NCBI GenBank assembly: GCA_037013685.1 | Contig: CM072892.1 | Location: forward strand, 19,349,501-19,413,500 | Reading direction: 5' to 3' | Origin: Acridotheres tristis | Lineage: Eukaryota > Chordata > Aves > Passeriformes > Sturnidae | Length of the DNA: 64,000 bases | Part shown: positions 22,945 to 35,342 of the stretch, piece after piece | Numbering within the stretch: position 1 is the first letter of the stretch | Layout of the letters: each line of letters starts with the position of its first letter | The notes under the pieces: generated by a model | Database searches by the model: none | Told to the model about the DNA's origin: nothing | The model's input: only the letters and a program-made list of their open reading frames with translations | Made by a program: the position numbers and the translations under genes

Positions 22945-25900
22945 CCCAGGGATTCCTTTGTTCAGGGTCCTTTCTGAGACACCTGGCTCGAGCTGTTATC
23001 CTGGTGTCACACTAAGATTAAATTATTTTAAGGATCCAGAGGTCTGGCACTCTGTTATGAGAAGCAGAGTTGAGCTGGTGAGGAAGTCTTGTGTGGCTGT
23101 ATGAGTGTGGGGTGTGTAGGAGGTCAAGTGGGGCACCTGTCAGGTCCCAGGAGCCACACGCTGTGAGAGGGTTTCAGTCCCAGCAATGAAAGTCTCTGAC
23201 TGTGGAAGTGTGACTGACAGAGGGGCTCATGGATGGTCATACAGGAAAGTTTTCTGAACAGAGTTTTGCATTTGCAACATTCACAGAAACATCTGATTCT
23301 CTTTCCTGTATTATCTCATAACAGAATCCTCTAGTTATTTTAACTTTGAGGATAATTCCAAGCAAAACGAGCATTCCAATAAGTGGGAATGTGGACGGCT
23401 TCAAAGTTAAAGCCTCTGTCTTCTGGTTTGAAAGCCTCTGTGGGGTTCCAACTCACAGACCTTGTTCAGATGTTAGTCTGAGCTTAGCTTTTGATGGAGG
23501 GCAGTGGACTGTGCAAGGTTTATATGCTATTTGACATGCATCTGGGACTTTCTGCAAGAACAAAGGGATTGAAAACTGAAATTAGTTTTCTACCCTGGAG
23601 AAATTTGTTGGTAAAGAAAATAGCTGTCTCCATGTCTGTGCCCCTGGCTTTCTCAGAAGTTTCCTGCATGACCTGTCATTGGCATAAAGGCTTTCTGAGA
23701 ACTCAGTACACTGTGACCACTTGCATATGTAGCTGAATTTTCAGGATTGAAATTATCTAATATGGAGACAATGTGAGGGCCAAGCAGGCTTTTATTAGGT
23801 AACAACTGATTGATTACCTCTATAGAAGCTGGTACCACATACAAATACTATGGTTACTGGGCTTGAGGAGCTTTGGTTGCTGCAGTCTGCTCCCCTACAG
23901 CTGAGATTGGTGCTTGTCATAACAGAGGGGAAATCAGTATCTGTGTAAGTATTACTTGTCTATCATCCTTCATCTCTGGTTCCCCTGGAACTGATGAGTT
24001 CACAAAGAAAAATATGCCCTCAGACACTCACCTCAGCAGGGATACCAATGCATTTAGTGCTACCATTATCAACTAAATATTAATGCCTAGCTATTGAGCC
24101 TCAATTAGAAGTCAATATATAAAAACTGTAAAGGTGGATGGAGATCTGCTGAACTCTCTCTCAGCTGTAAATGGCTTGAAGAGCACTTCCTGTCTGTCAC
24201 ACTTGCAAGCCATTACCAGCTCTGCCATTTTGGCTTTGCACTGAACCATACTGGGAATGTTCACATAGCTGAAAGCTACCACAAGAGGGGTGGTTCCTCA
24301 GCCCTGGCCAAAAGCTGAAGTCTTGAACCTGTCTCTTTGCATTCATGTATCTTAAAAAACAAGTTCAGTTTCATGATGTGAGCTCTTGCCTAATGCTATA
24401 TACTGCCTAAATGTGTTTTATTTTGATTCAAGTAGATTTGAAAACATGTGAGCGCCAGATTTCTTGGCTACTAACACTATCTCAGAATCTGAATAAACTG
24501 TGTAGATAAATTCTTGGAGAGAGCACTGAAAGCCAGTTGTTTTCAACCCACGAGATTTTTAATAAACTGAGTAGCTTTGTGTGGCATACCATGAGATTGC
24601 TTTCAGTGTTTGTGGCTTTTCCGAGTGGGAGATTATTCTGAAGAGTGTGTTTCTTCTCCTGGGAAAAGAGAAGGAATTCTTCAAGTTACAGGATGGGAAA
24701 TGTCATATTTGTCTTCCAGTAAAACATGGAAGCCTTCTGCTCTTGTGTCCAAGGAAGAACAACTCAAATAATTTATACTTTGTTTTAACTAAATTTGCTA
24801 TTGTTTACAAAAAAGAAGACCCCAAATTATTTTTAACGTGCTCACACCCCCAAAAAAAAAAAAAAATGTCACACAAGCAATTCTAATGCTCTTTCCTGAT
24901 TAAAAAAACCCCTCCACACCAGGATCCTGTGTTGGTTTTGTGCAGAACTTACTGTTTCAAGTAAGACTCTGAAAAAATTATAGTTAGGCTTCAATATCTA
25001 TTCACCATATCAGGATGAGCATTAACCATGCATGTGAACATTTGAAAGGCACTAAGGACATACTGTTTGACCCGTGCACTTAAACCAAACACACTAACAG
25101 GGTACATGCAATCTGTTTTGTGATGTCCTCTGTAATTATGCATTTCCTTCACTGAAATACAAGTAACAGAACATAGCAGAAATAATCCTGCAGAATTCAT
25201 AGCCCTGCAGATTAAGGCCTTAAATAGCTGTATAATTCTGTGAGTTTCTTGTAATCTACCTTTTTTTCCTTCCTGTTTACTTCTGCCAAGGAAGTGCCAA
25301 AGAACATAAAAAGTCTCAAAGTCTTCAAAATATTGAAATCAAACTTAATTCTATACCCTTTGTACTAAAATGTGATGTTCTACTGAACTAGTAAGAATGA
25401 AGGAATTAAATTCTTAGGAAAAGCTTCTTTCATTTCTTCCATCTGGAAAGAAAGAAAACAACATCCCATAATCTATGTCTTCTTAAGTGGTTTCTAACCC
25501 AAGTCAGTTGATTGAAGATACTTGAGTAGTTATAGCATAGTTGTATCATTTTTGAGGAAAGCTTTTATACTGGCCCATGTTACATAAATGAACCCCTAAG
25601 AGAATTTTTAAACTGATTTCTGTTTGAGGTTCTCATTAGACATTGGTGAGTTAAAAAGGTCCCAGTCCTACAAAAATCTGATTTTACTTTACTGGTCCAC
25701 CTGATTCAAAATTATCTATAGAAGTTTGACAACTCCTTAAATTGAGCTCTGAGTATTTCCTAAATACATAATAGACATGATGCTTTGAAACTATGCAGAG
25801 TTGTGGATGTTCAAAACCTTGCTGTGTTATACCTTTACTGGTATTTATTACTGATTCAGTTTTCCTTACCTATTATCTGAAATGTAAATACCAAACTGTT

Positions 25901-26284
25901 TTCTTGGCAAACATCAGTGACAGACACCGAAGTCCCTGTCCCCAAATTATTCAGACTATACTTAGGTTTTTGCTTTGTGTAAATTGAGTTCAGAGATGGA
26001 ACAGAATGAAGCAACAGCTACAGTGTGTTCCCTCATATTGTGGTAAAGATTATGCTACTCAATATTTGCAATTAGATAGCTTCCTTCAGCTTTAATAACT
26101 CTCCTTCCTTCTTAATTATTTTTGATCAGCATGATCTTCCCAGGCATGTATGAGGCAATTTTGTTGGGTATGAGAAAGGTGTTCTCTGGCATCAGCAACT
26201 CTATGACTGGCGCAAATGCTAATAAAATAAAATTTAAAAAAGTCAAGCCTGCTAATTGTGAATTATTTGCTTTCTTATCCCCAG

Positions 26285-26333
26285 CTGATGGAGGAATGAT
26301 TTTGATGATGGATTCAGAGTCAGGAAGCATCAA
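26285..26333 (+). other. Possible small exon (weak)
   Basis: A pyrimidine-rich run ending in CCCCAG (26279-26284) is followed by 49 bases and then GTGAGT (26334-26339), which together look like a splice acceptor and donor. One frame through it reads DGGMILMMDSESGSIK. The surrounding 26112-26337 is open on both strands. I do not recognise the peptide, and such acceptor-donor pairs also arise by chance. Confidence 0.15.
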
Positions 26334-28159
26334 GTGAGTTCACTCCAGATTAATTTCCCTTTCCAAAAGCAAATAGTTGCTGCTGGAGTATAGAGCTGAA
26401 TTTTATCTGCCTCATTCATGGTGGGACGAGTAGGCCATATATTTGTCAGACATTTCATTTAATCAATGTAATTTAATTATATTTCGATGCAAAACCACCT
26501 GTGACCTTCCATCTGCTAACAAAATTCACCCATCCCTGCACATATGCACATAATCTTAAAATAAGGAGAAAAAGGATTGTATTCCTGGAGGTATAAAGGA
26601 AATTAGGTTTCTGACTATTGTAGCTGGATGCATCTGCTCATACTGTCTTTCCAGAGAGCTGGTAGACAGGAGCTTGCTACCTGGGTTGCCTTTAAAGAAA
26701 GAGTTGAGAAGCATCCATTCAGAGAAAATTGAAATTGCCCAGGTGAGCTGGTAGAAGCCAAAGTGATGAAAGCAATGTATTTCATTTCATGCTATGCAGG
26801 AGGAGAGACATATTAAATGTGGCTTCAGGAGTATAACTCTCCTTTTTATCCACAGAAACTTGACAAAATACTAAGCAAAACAAAATCTTGTATCATCTCT
26901 TTTCAGTAAAAAATGTTGAAAGTAATCAGAGGGATGGTTTCTGTGCCATCCCTACCTGTCAACAGAGACCAGGAGAATAATTTCATTTTAAACCAAGGAA
27001 TACACTAATTGATACCTGCCTGCACCAGATAGGCAAAGCATGGGACTGACAGTCTGATTCCTCTTTAGCCCAGAGTGAAACTGGATTCTCAAGTCTTCTC
27101 AGGTTTCTCTTTCACTCTGAAAAGCTGTCCCTAGTAATAATTAAAATTAAAATTTTAAAGCCATTAAAAAAGACAGAACTTAATTTCTGGAAAAAAAAAA
27201 TCAAGATTTCAGAGACATTTCCTGTTCCAGTCAAATGAAAGTCAAAATAGGGAGAATTTGGATGGAATACAAAGTGATGCATATTTCATACTGACAATCA
27301 CCAAAGCAAAATATTGCTATTTGTAATGTCAGCAAAAGATTGGAAAGTTTCAGAAGACATTTCTCAGCAGTCAGCTAAGTTATAGTGTTCTTTATTATTA
27401 GTGTTTTCCTATATCAAATTTTGATTTCATTAAAAATATTTCCTAGTTTACTTACCTGCTTATATTAATATCATTCTTCCAAGAATCTCAAAGTAATATA
27501 ATGATTTGTTAAGTACTCTGCTTTTGTGGGGGCTTTTGTGGTTGTTTGTTTATTTGTTTGGGGATTTTTTTTTGGAGATTGCAATATAAGGAAGTAACTA
27601 AGACCTCATAGAAAAGTCTGTGACCAAGATTAGGAGAAAATCTGAGTTTCCTGTAAGCTGGTCCTGGTAGACTCATCCAGTGATTATAATTCTGAAACAG
27701 AAAATAAAATGAGTACTTGATCTCAAACGAAATTCCTTTCCTCAGTATTAAATAGGAAGTTCAGGCTCCTCTGGGTGTAGACAGAATGGGCTTTTCACTA
27801 CTGAAACAGAATTGTGCTAGACTAGTTTCTTTCCGACAAGGTGTATGCAGAATTCTGCCAGTGAAAGAAAATCTTTTCTTATTTCCAAGTTGGTGTCATA
27901 CTTACAATTTTTTCTTCAACAAATAAGAAATAAAATGCTCCATTGTCATTTCCTCTTGTATATGTCCTCAGGCACATGATTGCCTCTTTCAACTAGAGAA
28001 CCTGGAAATTCTTTCAAAAGTACATGTAACTCACAGGCTGAAAGATAAAAAGGTAAAAAGAAATCTCCACACATTTCAACACAGAATTTCAAAAATATCA
28101 GCTTCTCTAGATAAAAGAAATGGACCTTTTAAATTGAATGAGGCACTGAAACTGAATGT

Positions 28160-28275
28160 TCTCTCTCTCTCTCCCGTCCCCCCTCCTACCCCCCCCCCAC
28201 CCCCCCATTTATGTTTTTTGGGCGTTTCTTGTGTTGTTTTTTTTTCCTTGTTGGTTGTTTTTTGTTTTTTTTTCC
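28160..28275. repeat. CT, poly-C and T-rich low-complexity tract
   Basis: A CT run (28160-28173) passes into C-rich DNA with runs of 6, 10 and 7 C (about 28172-28206), then into T-rich sequence with runs of 8-9 T to about 28275. The minus strand is correspondingly G-rich. Confidence 0.92.
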
Positions 28276-30332
28276 TTAGGTTTCTTTCCACACTTAGAAA
28301 GATCCCATTAGTAAAAGATAAAGGAGAAAAAGAGACTATCTAGATGAATGAGAAAAGATAAAATAAAAATGTTTAAAAGACATTTTTAGTGACAAATAAC
28401 AAGATGAAGTGTTGCATCAACTTTTTGATTTTTTGAATACTTTCTATTTCTAGGTTTTTTTGTTGGATAAAGAATAGCTTTCATTTGTGAGATAAAAAGG
28501 ACAAATTCATCTTGAGCTGTATTTCCCCACAGCTTATATATTTTTATATACTGGTGTAATTTGGAACTACAGTCTAATCATGATTCAGTTCCTGTCTTTA
28601 GTAAAAGCATGTGCCTCTAATTTGCAATCAATTTCTGCTCTTGACACATGGATATAATGAATATCCTCATCTACAGCTGGAGACAAAGGGAGAAAGGAGT
28701 GTGCAGCACTTTGCAGGCTGGAATGTCTGGGTATTTCCTTCTCCTAGGCTTTGGAGCCTGGGCATCCAAATCAGGCTAATGATGTGCTATAATCATTGTG
28801 TGAATAAAGATTCTCTTTTAAAAGTTTTCCCTTATCTCCTTTGAACAGACATCTTGAATAATTGCATAAACATGAGTGAGAATTTGATGGCACCGGTTGA
28901 TCATGTAGGGTCTGACATTGTATAAGGTATGAAGTGTCATGCAGTTTCCAAAAGCAGGTATTTGTGGACATAATCATCTCAACATGTGAGCCATAGCTGC
29001 TATTATTTTTCTCATGCTTGTCTTTTACTGAACAAAAACTTGTAAAAGAAACAATATCTGGAAACGATAATTATAAAAAATAAATATGTTGTTTTAAACC
29101 ACATTCTCTTCAAGATGTCTCATGCCTGATTTTCGTACCTGTAAAACTCATTTCCCAGTGTGTAGAGATTTTGGTAAAGGTTTTCTGTGCTAAGCCACTG
29201 AATTTAAGAAGACTATATTACAGTGCATCATAAAGTAGTCATCTTTAAGTTTGTGCTCCACTCCTTTATTTTAGATGGAATGAGACGTGCTTATGTATTT
29301 ACCATGGATTCTTAATGTTTATTTTATTGTGATAATAGCTGCAATCTCCAGACATGACCAGGATCCCCTTTCTGTTAAGCAAAATATAAACAGAATTATG
29401 AGCCTTCCCTTAAAAAGCTTTTAGACAACTATATCAAGTGAGGAGGAAACAGCTGGACAGAGCACAATGCAATTGAAACAATTTTCTACTAGAAATGCCT
29501 ACCAACAGAATACCCTCTGTAGTTCTAGGAAAAGAGGATCTGTTTTCTCACTAGCATCTGTGAAGGTCTAAATACCTGCTGGAGAGGGGGAGGACAAAGA
29601 TGGTATTTCTTGATCATTTTACCTGCCACTAATGAAATCACTCCTAGGTTGGAATATGAAACCTGCTTGACAGCAGCATCAGATTAAAACAATGAAAAAG
29701 AGAAGTGCTGCAAGGAACTGGCACAGCAAACACACTTGGATAAATAACTCTATATCTATCTCCACTAAAATCTGACCAGCACACTACAGTTGGGACCTCT
29801 GCACTTTTGCCTTTAGGATTTCCTCTAATCACCACAATAATACAACAATAGTTGACACTTAATGCTACACATCAAGAATTTTCTGTAGTCAAAGAATTGG
29901 TCAATAGCATGGGTATTAAAAAGGAGTAGCTAGTACAAATCATGACAGTTTAGACTTCCACAAAGAAGATTTTAAACTGTAATGAATATTTTTTAAAAGT
30001 TTTGTAAGAAGAATCCTTAGGCTTTTCAGAATATTTTTTCCTACTGTGATATAAATAATTTTATAGTTATTCCCCCTAAGAAATATGTACAGGTTAATTA
30101 TTCAAAAGCTTACAGATGCAATTTTTTTTTTCCTTAATAATCATGGTTACTAGCTGGGGCTGAATTCTATGGGAAATAATTAATAGTCATAGAAGTCACT
30201 TCCAACAAAAGCCTGATGAAAGAGAGGTGGCATAACTGCTCATAAAGGTGATGCATTGTAATATTAATCAAGAAAATAGATGTCATATAAAAGCAAAAGG
30301 TCAGCCACTGTGAAATGTAGGGGAAAAGACTG

Positions 30333-30935
30333 CATCATAGAATCATAGTATATCCTAAGTTGGAACAGGCTCACAAGGGATAATTGATGGCCCTGAGACC
30401 TTTGTGCAAATGCTTCTCGAACTCTGTCAGGTTTGGTATTATAACCACTTCAATGGGAAGCCTGTTCCAATGTCCAACAACCCTCTGGGTGAAGAACCAT
30501 GTCCTAACATGTAATTTAAATCTCCCCTGTCACAACTTCATGCCATTCCCTCAAGTCCTGTCACTCGTCACCACAGAGAAGGGATCCCATCCCTGTCCCA
30601 TCACTTCCCCTCATGGGAAGTGTTCATCCCTCCAGGATGAACAAGACAAGTGACCTCAGCTGCTCCTCATATGGTTTCTCCTCCAGACTCTTCACTGTCT
30701 TTGTAGGTCTCCATTTGATGTTTTCTGATAGCTCAATATCCTTCTTATATTGCAGTGTCCAAAACAGCACATAGAACTTGAAATTAATCTGCATCAGCAC
30801 AGAGTAGAGCAGGACAATCCCCTCCTTCAACTGGCTCATAATGTGGTGCCCCATGCACCCCAGGATATAATTTTCCCTTTTGGTTGTCACATATGTGCTG
30901 ACTCATATTCAAGCTGCCATTGACCAGGATATAGG
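30333..30935 (-). mobile_element. CR1 LINE, 5'-truncated 3' portion
   Basis: The left edge has ATCATAGAATCATAG, the reversed CR1 tail. Then come blocks typical of a CR1 3' region read in reverse, such as GGGAAGCCTGTTCCAATG and CCCTCTGGGTGAAGAACC. Similarity reaches about 30930 (TTCAAGCTGCCATTGACCAGG), where the next element starts. Open frames at 30384-30653 and 30624-30890 lie inside it and are not genes. Confidence 0.87.
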
Positions 30936-30940
30936 CATGC

Positions 30941-31509
30941 TGCTTTCAGCTGGGCAGAGTCAATTTTCTTCACAGTGTCTGATATGGGGCTGTGTTTAGG
31001 ATTTGTGCCAAGCACAGGGTTGACAGTAGAAATGTTTCTGTTATTGCTGAGCAGGGCTTACACAGAGCCAAGGCCTTTTCTGCTTTTCATACTGCCATAC
31101 TGGTGAGGAAATTGGGGTTGCCTGGGAGGTTGGGAGTAGACAGAGCCAGGACAGGTGACCCAAATTGACCAAAGGGATATTCCAGATCTTATGACGTAAT
31201 TCTCAGTATAGAAAGTGGGGAAAGAAGAAGGAAGGGGGGAATATTTTAAGTCTTTTCTTGACTTATCTTCCTAAGTCACTGTTGCCTGTGATGGGGAGAT
31301 GGTTGAACACATGCCAGGCATGGGAAGCAGTGAATTAATTCCTTGTTTTGCTTTGCTTGTGTGTGTTTTTGCTTTCCCTATTAAACCGTTTTTATTTCAG
31401 CTCATGGGTTTTCTAACTTCTCCTCTTCCAGTTATCTCCTCAATTTCTCAGCTGGGGGAGTGAGTGAGTGGCTGCCTGGGACTTGGCTGCTGTCTGGGAT
31501 TGAACCACA
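30941..31509 (+). mobile_element. Solo LTR of an avian endogenous retrovirus
   Basis: It begins TGCTTTCAGCTGGGCAGAGT and ends GGGATTGAACCACA, keeping the TG...CA edges of an LTR. Inside are GAGCCAAGGCC, CCAAAGGGATATT, a weak TATA-like AGTATAGAAAG near 31206, an ATTAAA polyadenylation signal at 31380-31385, and a TGAGTGAGTGGCTGCC block near the end. I recognise this as an abundant songbird LTR family. No internal retroviral sequence adjoins, so it is a solo LTR left by recombination. The same family flanks the provirus at 4090-6725. Confidence 0.85.
31380..31385 (+). promoter_or_regulatory. LTR polyadenylation signal ATTAAA
   Basis: ATTAAA lies within the solo LTR about 130 bases before its 3' edge, as expected between R and U5. 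A T-rich stretch follows. Confidence 0.6.
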
Positions 31510-34500
31510 TGGATATAAGAGGTGAGCATTTAAGACACTTTGCCTTTCAAGTAAGAGGTTCCTGAAAGTATTTACAAAAAGCATGATTAGTATCACTACA
31601 ATTAGACAGATTGTGGGGGCTTTTTTGTCTTCAAAAGACAAGAAATTCTGTCAATAGCTAGGGCAATATTAACAATTTAGGGCAAGAAGTGAGACTCAAA
31701 GAGAATTTTAAGTGTGATTTAATACTCACAATCACTGATTTGCAGCCATTGCTGTCTAACTATTCAGAGGATAGGAGAAATGCCATAGGAAAACCCATTT
31801 CTTCCATCTTTCTCTTTCAGATAGGTTACAATGGTAACTTACTGTATTTGGACACTGGGAAGATATCTTCAATACTAGTTAGGCAATGGTTCGAGATTAA
31901 AAAAATGAAACCTTAGTTTTATCAGCTAATTGTCTGAGTTATGTGAGCTGTGTTTCTTGGTCACAATATCTTGAAGTTTACAGACCTAATTTTGAAGAGT
32001 AAACCTTGAAAAAACCAATTTCATCATGGCTTCATGCACTGCTCCTCTGTTCTCCTCTACCTTAGACTTTCCATTCTCCACATGCCTATTCTGAATCCTT
32101 CTCTCAGTTCTGTGTCTAAATCTGCATTTTGCTTGGTATTTTTACGCTCTTCCTGTTTATCCCATGGTCTCATATTTCCTTGGACTAATCTCCTATCTGT
32201 TATCTCAAGTCCCTTCACAACAAATCCCATTTCATTATTGAGACACTTGCCTCCATCTTCTTCTTCTTCACCTACTCCAAGCAATTTCTACCTCATGCAT
32301 TCTCTGTCAATTATGAATTTTGAAAGTGACATCAGTACTCCAAATGGAAATGTTTGAGATACTTTGGCAATGACAGCCAATGGGGAAATATTCCCTTGAC
32401 TGTAGAAGATTGGTGAAAAGCCCTCATTGTTCTTCAATATTAGCTTTCAATCTCAAAAAGTGTTTGAAACATATTACCAGTTATTTTCTTTATCTCCCAG
32501 TGTTTCTCTATTTATTTACTTGTTTACTGGCATGAAGTAATTTCACCTAACCTTCAGGGATTTTTGTTTGCTATCATTTCAGGGGTGGGGAAAGAAAGAC
32601 AAGTTTAAAACTGCATATGTTGTCCTTATTGTGCGGTAACAAGCTTGGCATGGTACCAGTGATGTTTGAATTTCTCTCTTAGGAAGACTAAGATAGTTCA
32701 AGCAGCTGCACTGAAATTGCATTGAAAATGGATACTTTGCAAATTCTCCCCATAAATGAAAGTTTAAATTACAAAAAGCCGTCTGACCGGTTATCTCTTA
32801 GTAAAGTGCTTTACAATTTGCATATAAACTTCATTTATTTTTCTAATTACACAGAGTAAAATGCATTCATTTTGCTTTTGATTACAAGCAGTCGTGCCAA
32901 ACACCTGTGACTACCACAAATTCTAATTTGTTATTTATTTACTTCAAAGCAATCTTATCATCTAAATGATTCAAAGCATCAAAGACCTTAATTATTGATA
33001 GTCACTTTGAAGGGTTACACTTTCCATGTCCTTGGGCTGGAGGCATTTCTCAGTTTTCTTCTCCTCAAGCACGTACTTGGCTAAGCAAAAGGACATATGA
33101 TTCTTCTGTGAAGTGCTTTGGAAATCACATCCTTATTTAATTGCAAGTAGATTACCAAAGAGCCAAGACTGACAGCTACAATCTGGAATCTACTAAAAGA
33201 ACAACAACAATAAAAAAAATTAGTCTCCTTTTTACCTTGAAGAAGGTTGCGTGTATATCACGTGTATTGTGCATGTTTGATCTGTCTCCACAACACTAAC
33301 GTGTTATGAATACCTTTCCTTTATTCCAGACAGAAGTACACCAAATTTACACTATTGCAATAAATGTGCACATGGTGTGTCCTGTCATGGCGATTTTTTT
33401 ATTTTTCCTTACAATTTAATTAGAACATTTAAGTGGGTTAAAAATTTATTTCACAAATCAGAAGGGAAAGGATGAAACGGTCCTCAATACAAGCAAGACA
33501 CTTAGCTAATATGCATGTTTTAGGGTGCATATTCCTAGCTCACGTGCTTGGGTATCACAGTGCAAACCTTCAGACACAAATTCTAGGCTGCCTCTGTCTG
33601 CAGACCATCACAGATATTATACTCTCATAGTGCCTTGAACATGTGGTATATTAGATCAATTCAGATACTTTTTAATCACTCCATTCTCCATTAGCCTCTA
33701 CAATATTTTACCTTTAAGACTTAAAGCTTTCAAATATAAAAAGGGTCATATTACTCCTGAAACCTTCATAAAACTGATCATGAAGCCTGCAGAATGCATA
33801 GTTCAATGTCTAAGTTCCTCACTTGTATCCTTTTACTTTTAAACAAATACCTTAAACTTTATTTCAGCTATGGATTTCCCAGGGTACAAGGAAACAGGAT
33901 ACAGTTTTTACTGGTCTTGAAATATATTCATAGAGTGTCCTTCAATCTGTCTGCAAGTACTTCCTTACCCTGGTCACATTCCTTTTAGAGTGGGGTAGCA
34001 CCCACTATTTCATTATTTGACTGGTAAAACCCAAGTTGCCTTGCTTGACTTTGTCATTCTATACACACCACACTCGGTCTGGTGTTGCATGATGTAAAAG
34101 ACCTGTGGAGAATCCTGTTCCATAGGAATCAAGGTATGAATTAAGGAGGATATGCACAGTAGCCAATACAATGTGGATGCATGGATATAGCACATATAAA
34201 GTCCATATGGACATACATATGGATATATATGAACCCATGATGTAGGTTAGACCTGTGACTGTATAAACCATATAAATTCCACTAGCTGAGGAGTGAGGTG
34301 AGGTTGTGATTGATTATGTGTGTCCCAGCCATTCTGTGGTACATCTTCAGAATCTGGTCTCCTGTAAGTGCAATGCTGATGTTTTAATAAACTGCTTATA
34401 TGTTCCTCAAATGACTTGTTAAGCCCTAAATTAAAGATTCACCTTCTGTCATATGATATGACAGTGGAAACTTTTTCACATCTAGAGTTCTATGGTTTGT

Positions 34501-35284
34501 GTTTTCCTGCCTTTTTACTCATGATATCATTATCTTCTACAAAAGAACCACCAAATCATTCATTCTGCTCTTGGTGAATTCAAGAAAAGTCTCAAGAATT
34601 CCATTGCAGTAAATAATATGCAATATCTTAAGTATCTTAATACTTTTTTGCATATTTTCAATTAGTATATTTTGGTTTTATTTTTTAAGTCATGAAAACC
34701 AAAACCAATACATTTGATATTAGCTAGGACTAATACCTACATACTAATATTTTGCACGTCTATGAAGATATTAAACAATAATCTTCCTGGAAATGCAAAA
34801 AGATTTTAAGTACATAATCTGTGCATGCTCTCAGTCTTAAGAGAAAGAGACTAAAAATGAGTCAGAAACTTTAATGCACTTAATTGTTCTGCTTACTCTT
34901 GACCATCTAGGCAGCACCGTCTCAGGATGGTTGCATTTGATATATCCTACCATAGCAAAGAATATGTGGCAACCATAATTTTGTGGTAATCCCACAGGAA
35001 ACCATGATTTTTTAAGTTTGAATATCTCATAAATAATGAAACATAGCAGCACACAAATTGTGAGGTCAAGGTGCAAATTGTATAACAACATTGTGCTTGC
35101 TATTTTTAGGGCTTAATTAGAAACAATACGTGAAATAGAGAATACTTGAATCTTCAATAGAGGCCTATATGAGCCAGGATGATTAACATATTACTGTAAG
35201 ATTCTAAATTAAAATTGTTGTTCAGCCTACAAAATATGATTTTGCAATTCTGTTATAAATCTATAAAAAGAGCTTTTCAAGAGC

Positions 35285-35342
35285 ATATATATACGTATGT
35301 ATATATGTGTATGTAAGTATGTGAGTGTGTATATATATATAG
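35285..35342. repeat. TA/TG-rich simple repeat
   Basis: Alternating TATATA and TATG/TGTG units form an imperfect purine-pyrimidine alternating tract. Confidence 0.85.

Larger units (their letters stand above)
22706..23230 (+). mobile_element. Probable LTR or promoter-like block with TATA box
   Basis: A GC-richer block stands out from its AT-rich surroundings. It has a perfect tandem duplication of CCCTTTGATAACCAAGGGGA (22811-22830, 22831-22850), a TATAAAAG box at 22937-22944, and an ATTAAA signal at 23017-23022, about 75 bases downstream. Enhancer duplication upstream of TATA, then a polyadenylation signal soon after, is the order of U3-R in a retroviral LTR. I cannot name the family and see no internal retroviral sequence or target-site duplication, so a solo LTR is inferred. 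An alternative is a genuine host promoter. Both edges are approximate. Confidence 0.5.
23231..30332. other. Unique AT-rich non-coding stretch
   Basis: No gene was recognised with confidence. One possible small exon (26285-26333) and a C-rich/T-rich tract (28160-28275) are listed separately. Other open frames (for example 23491-23736, 24581-24886, 30384-30653) are short and without motifs, or lie in the CR1 tail that follows. Confidence 0.6.

Noticed and set aside
34195..34235. TCCATATGGA palindrome within ATATGGATAT repeats
   Set aside because: It is a short AT-rich palindrome of a kind expected by chance in this composition, with no associated feature.
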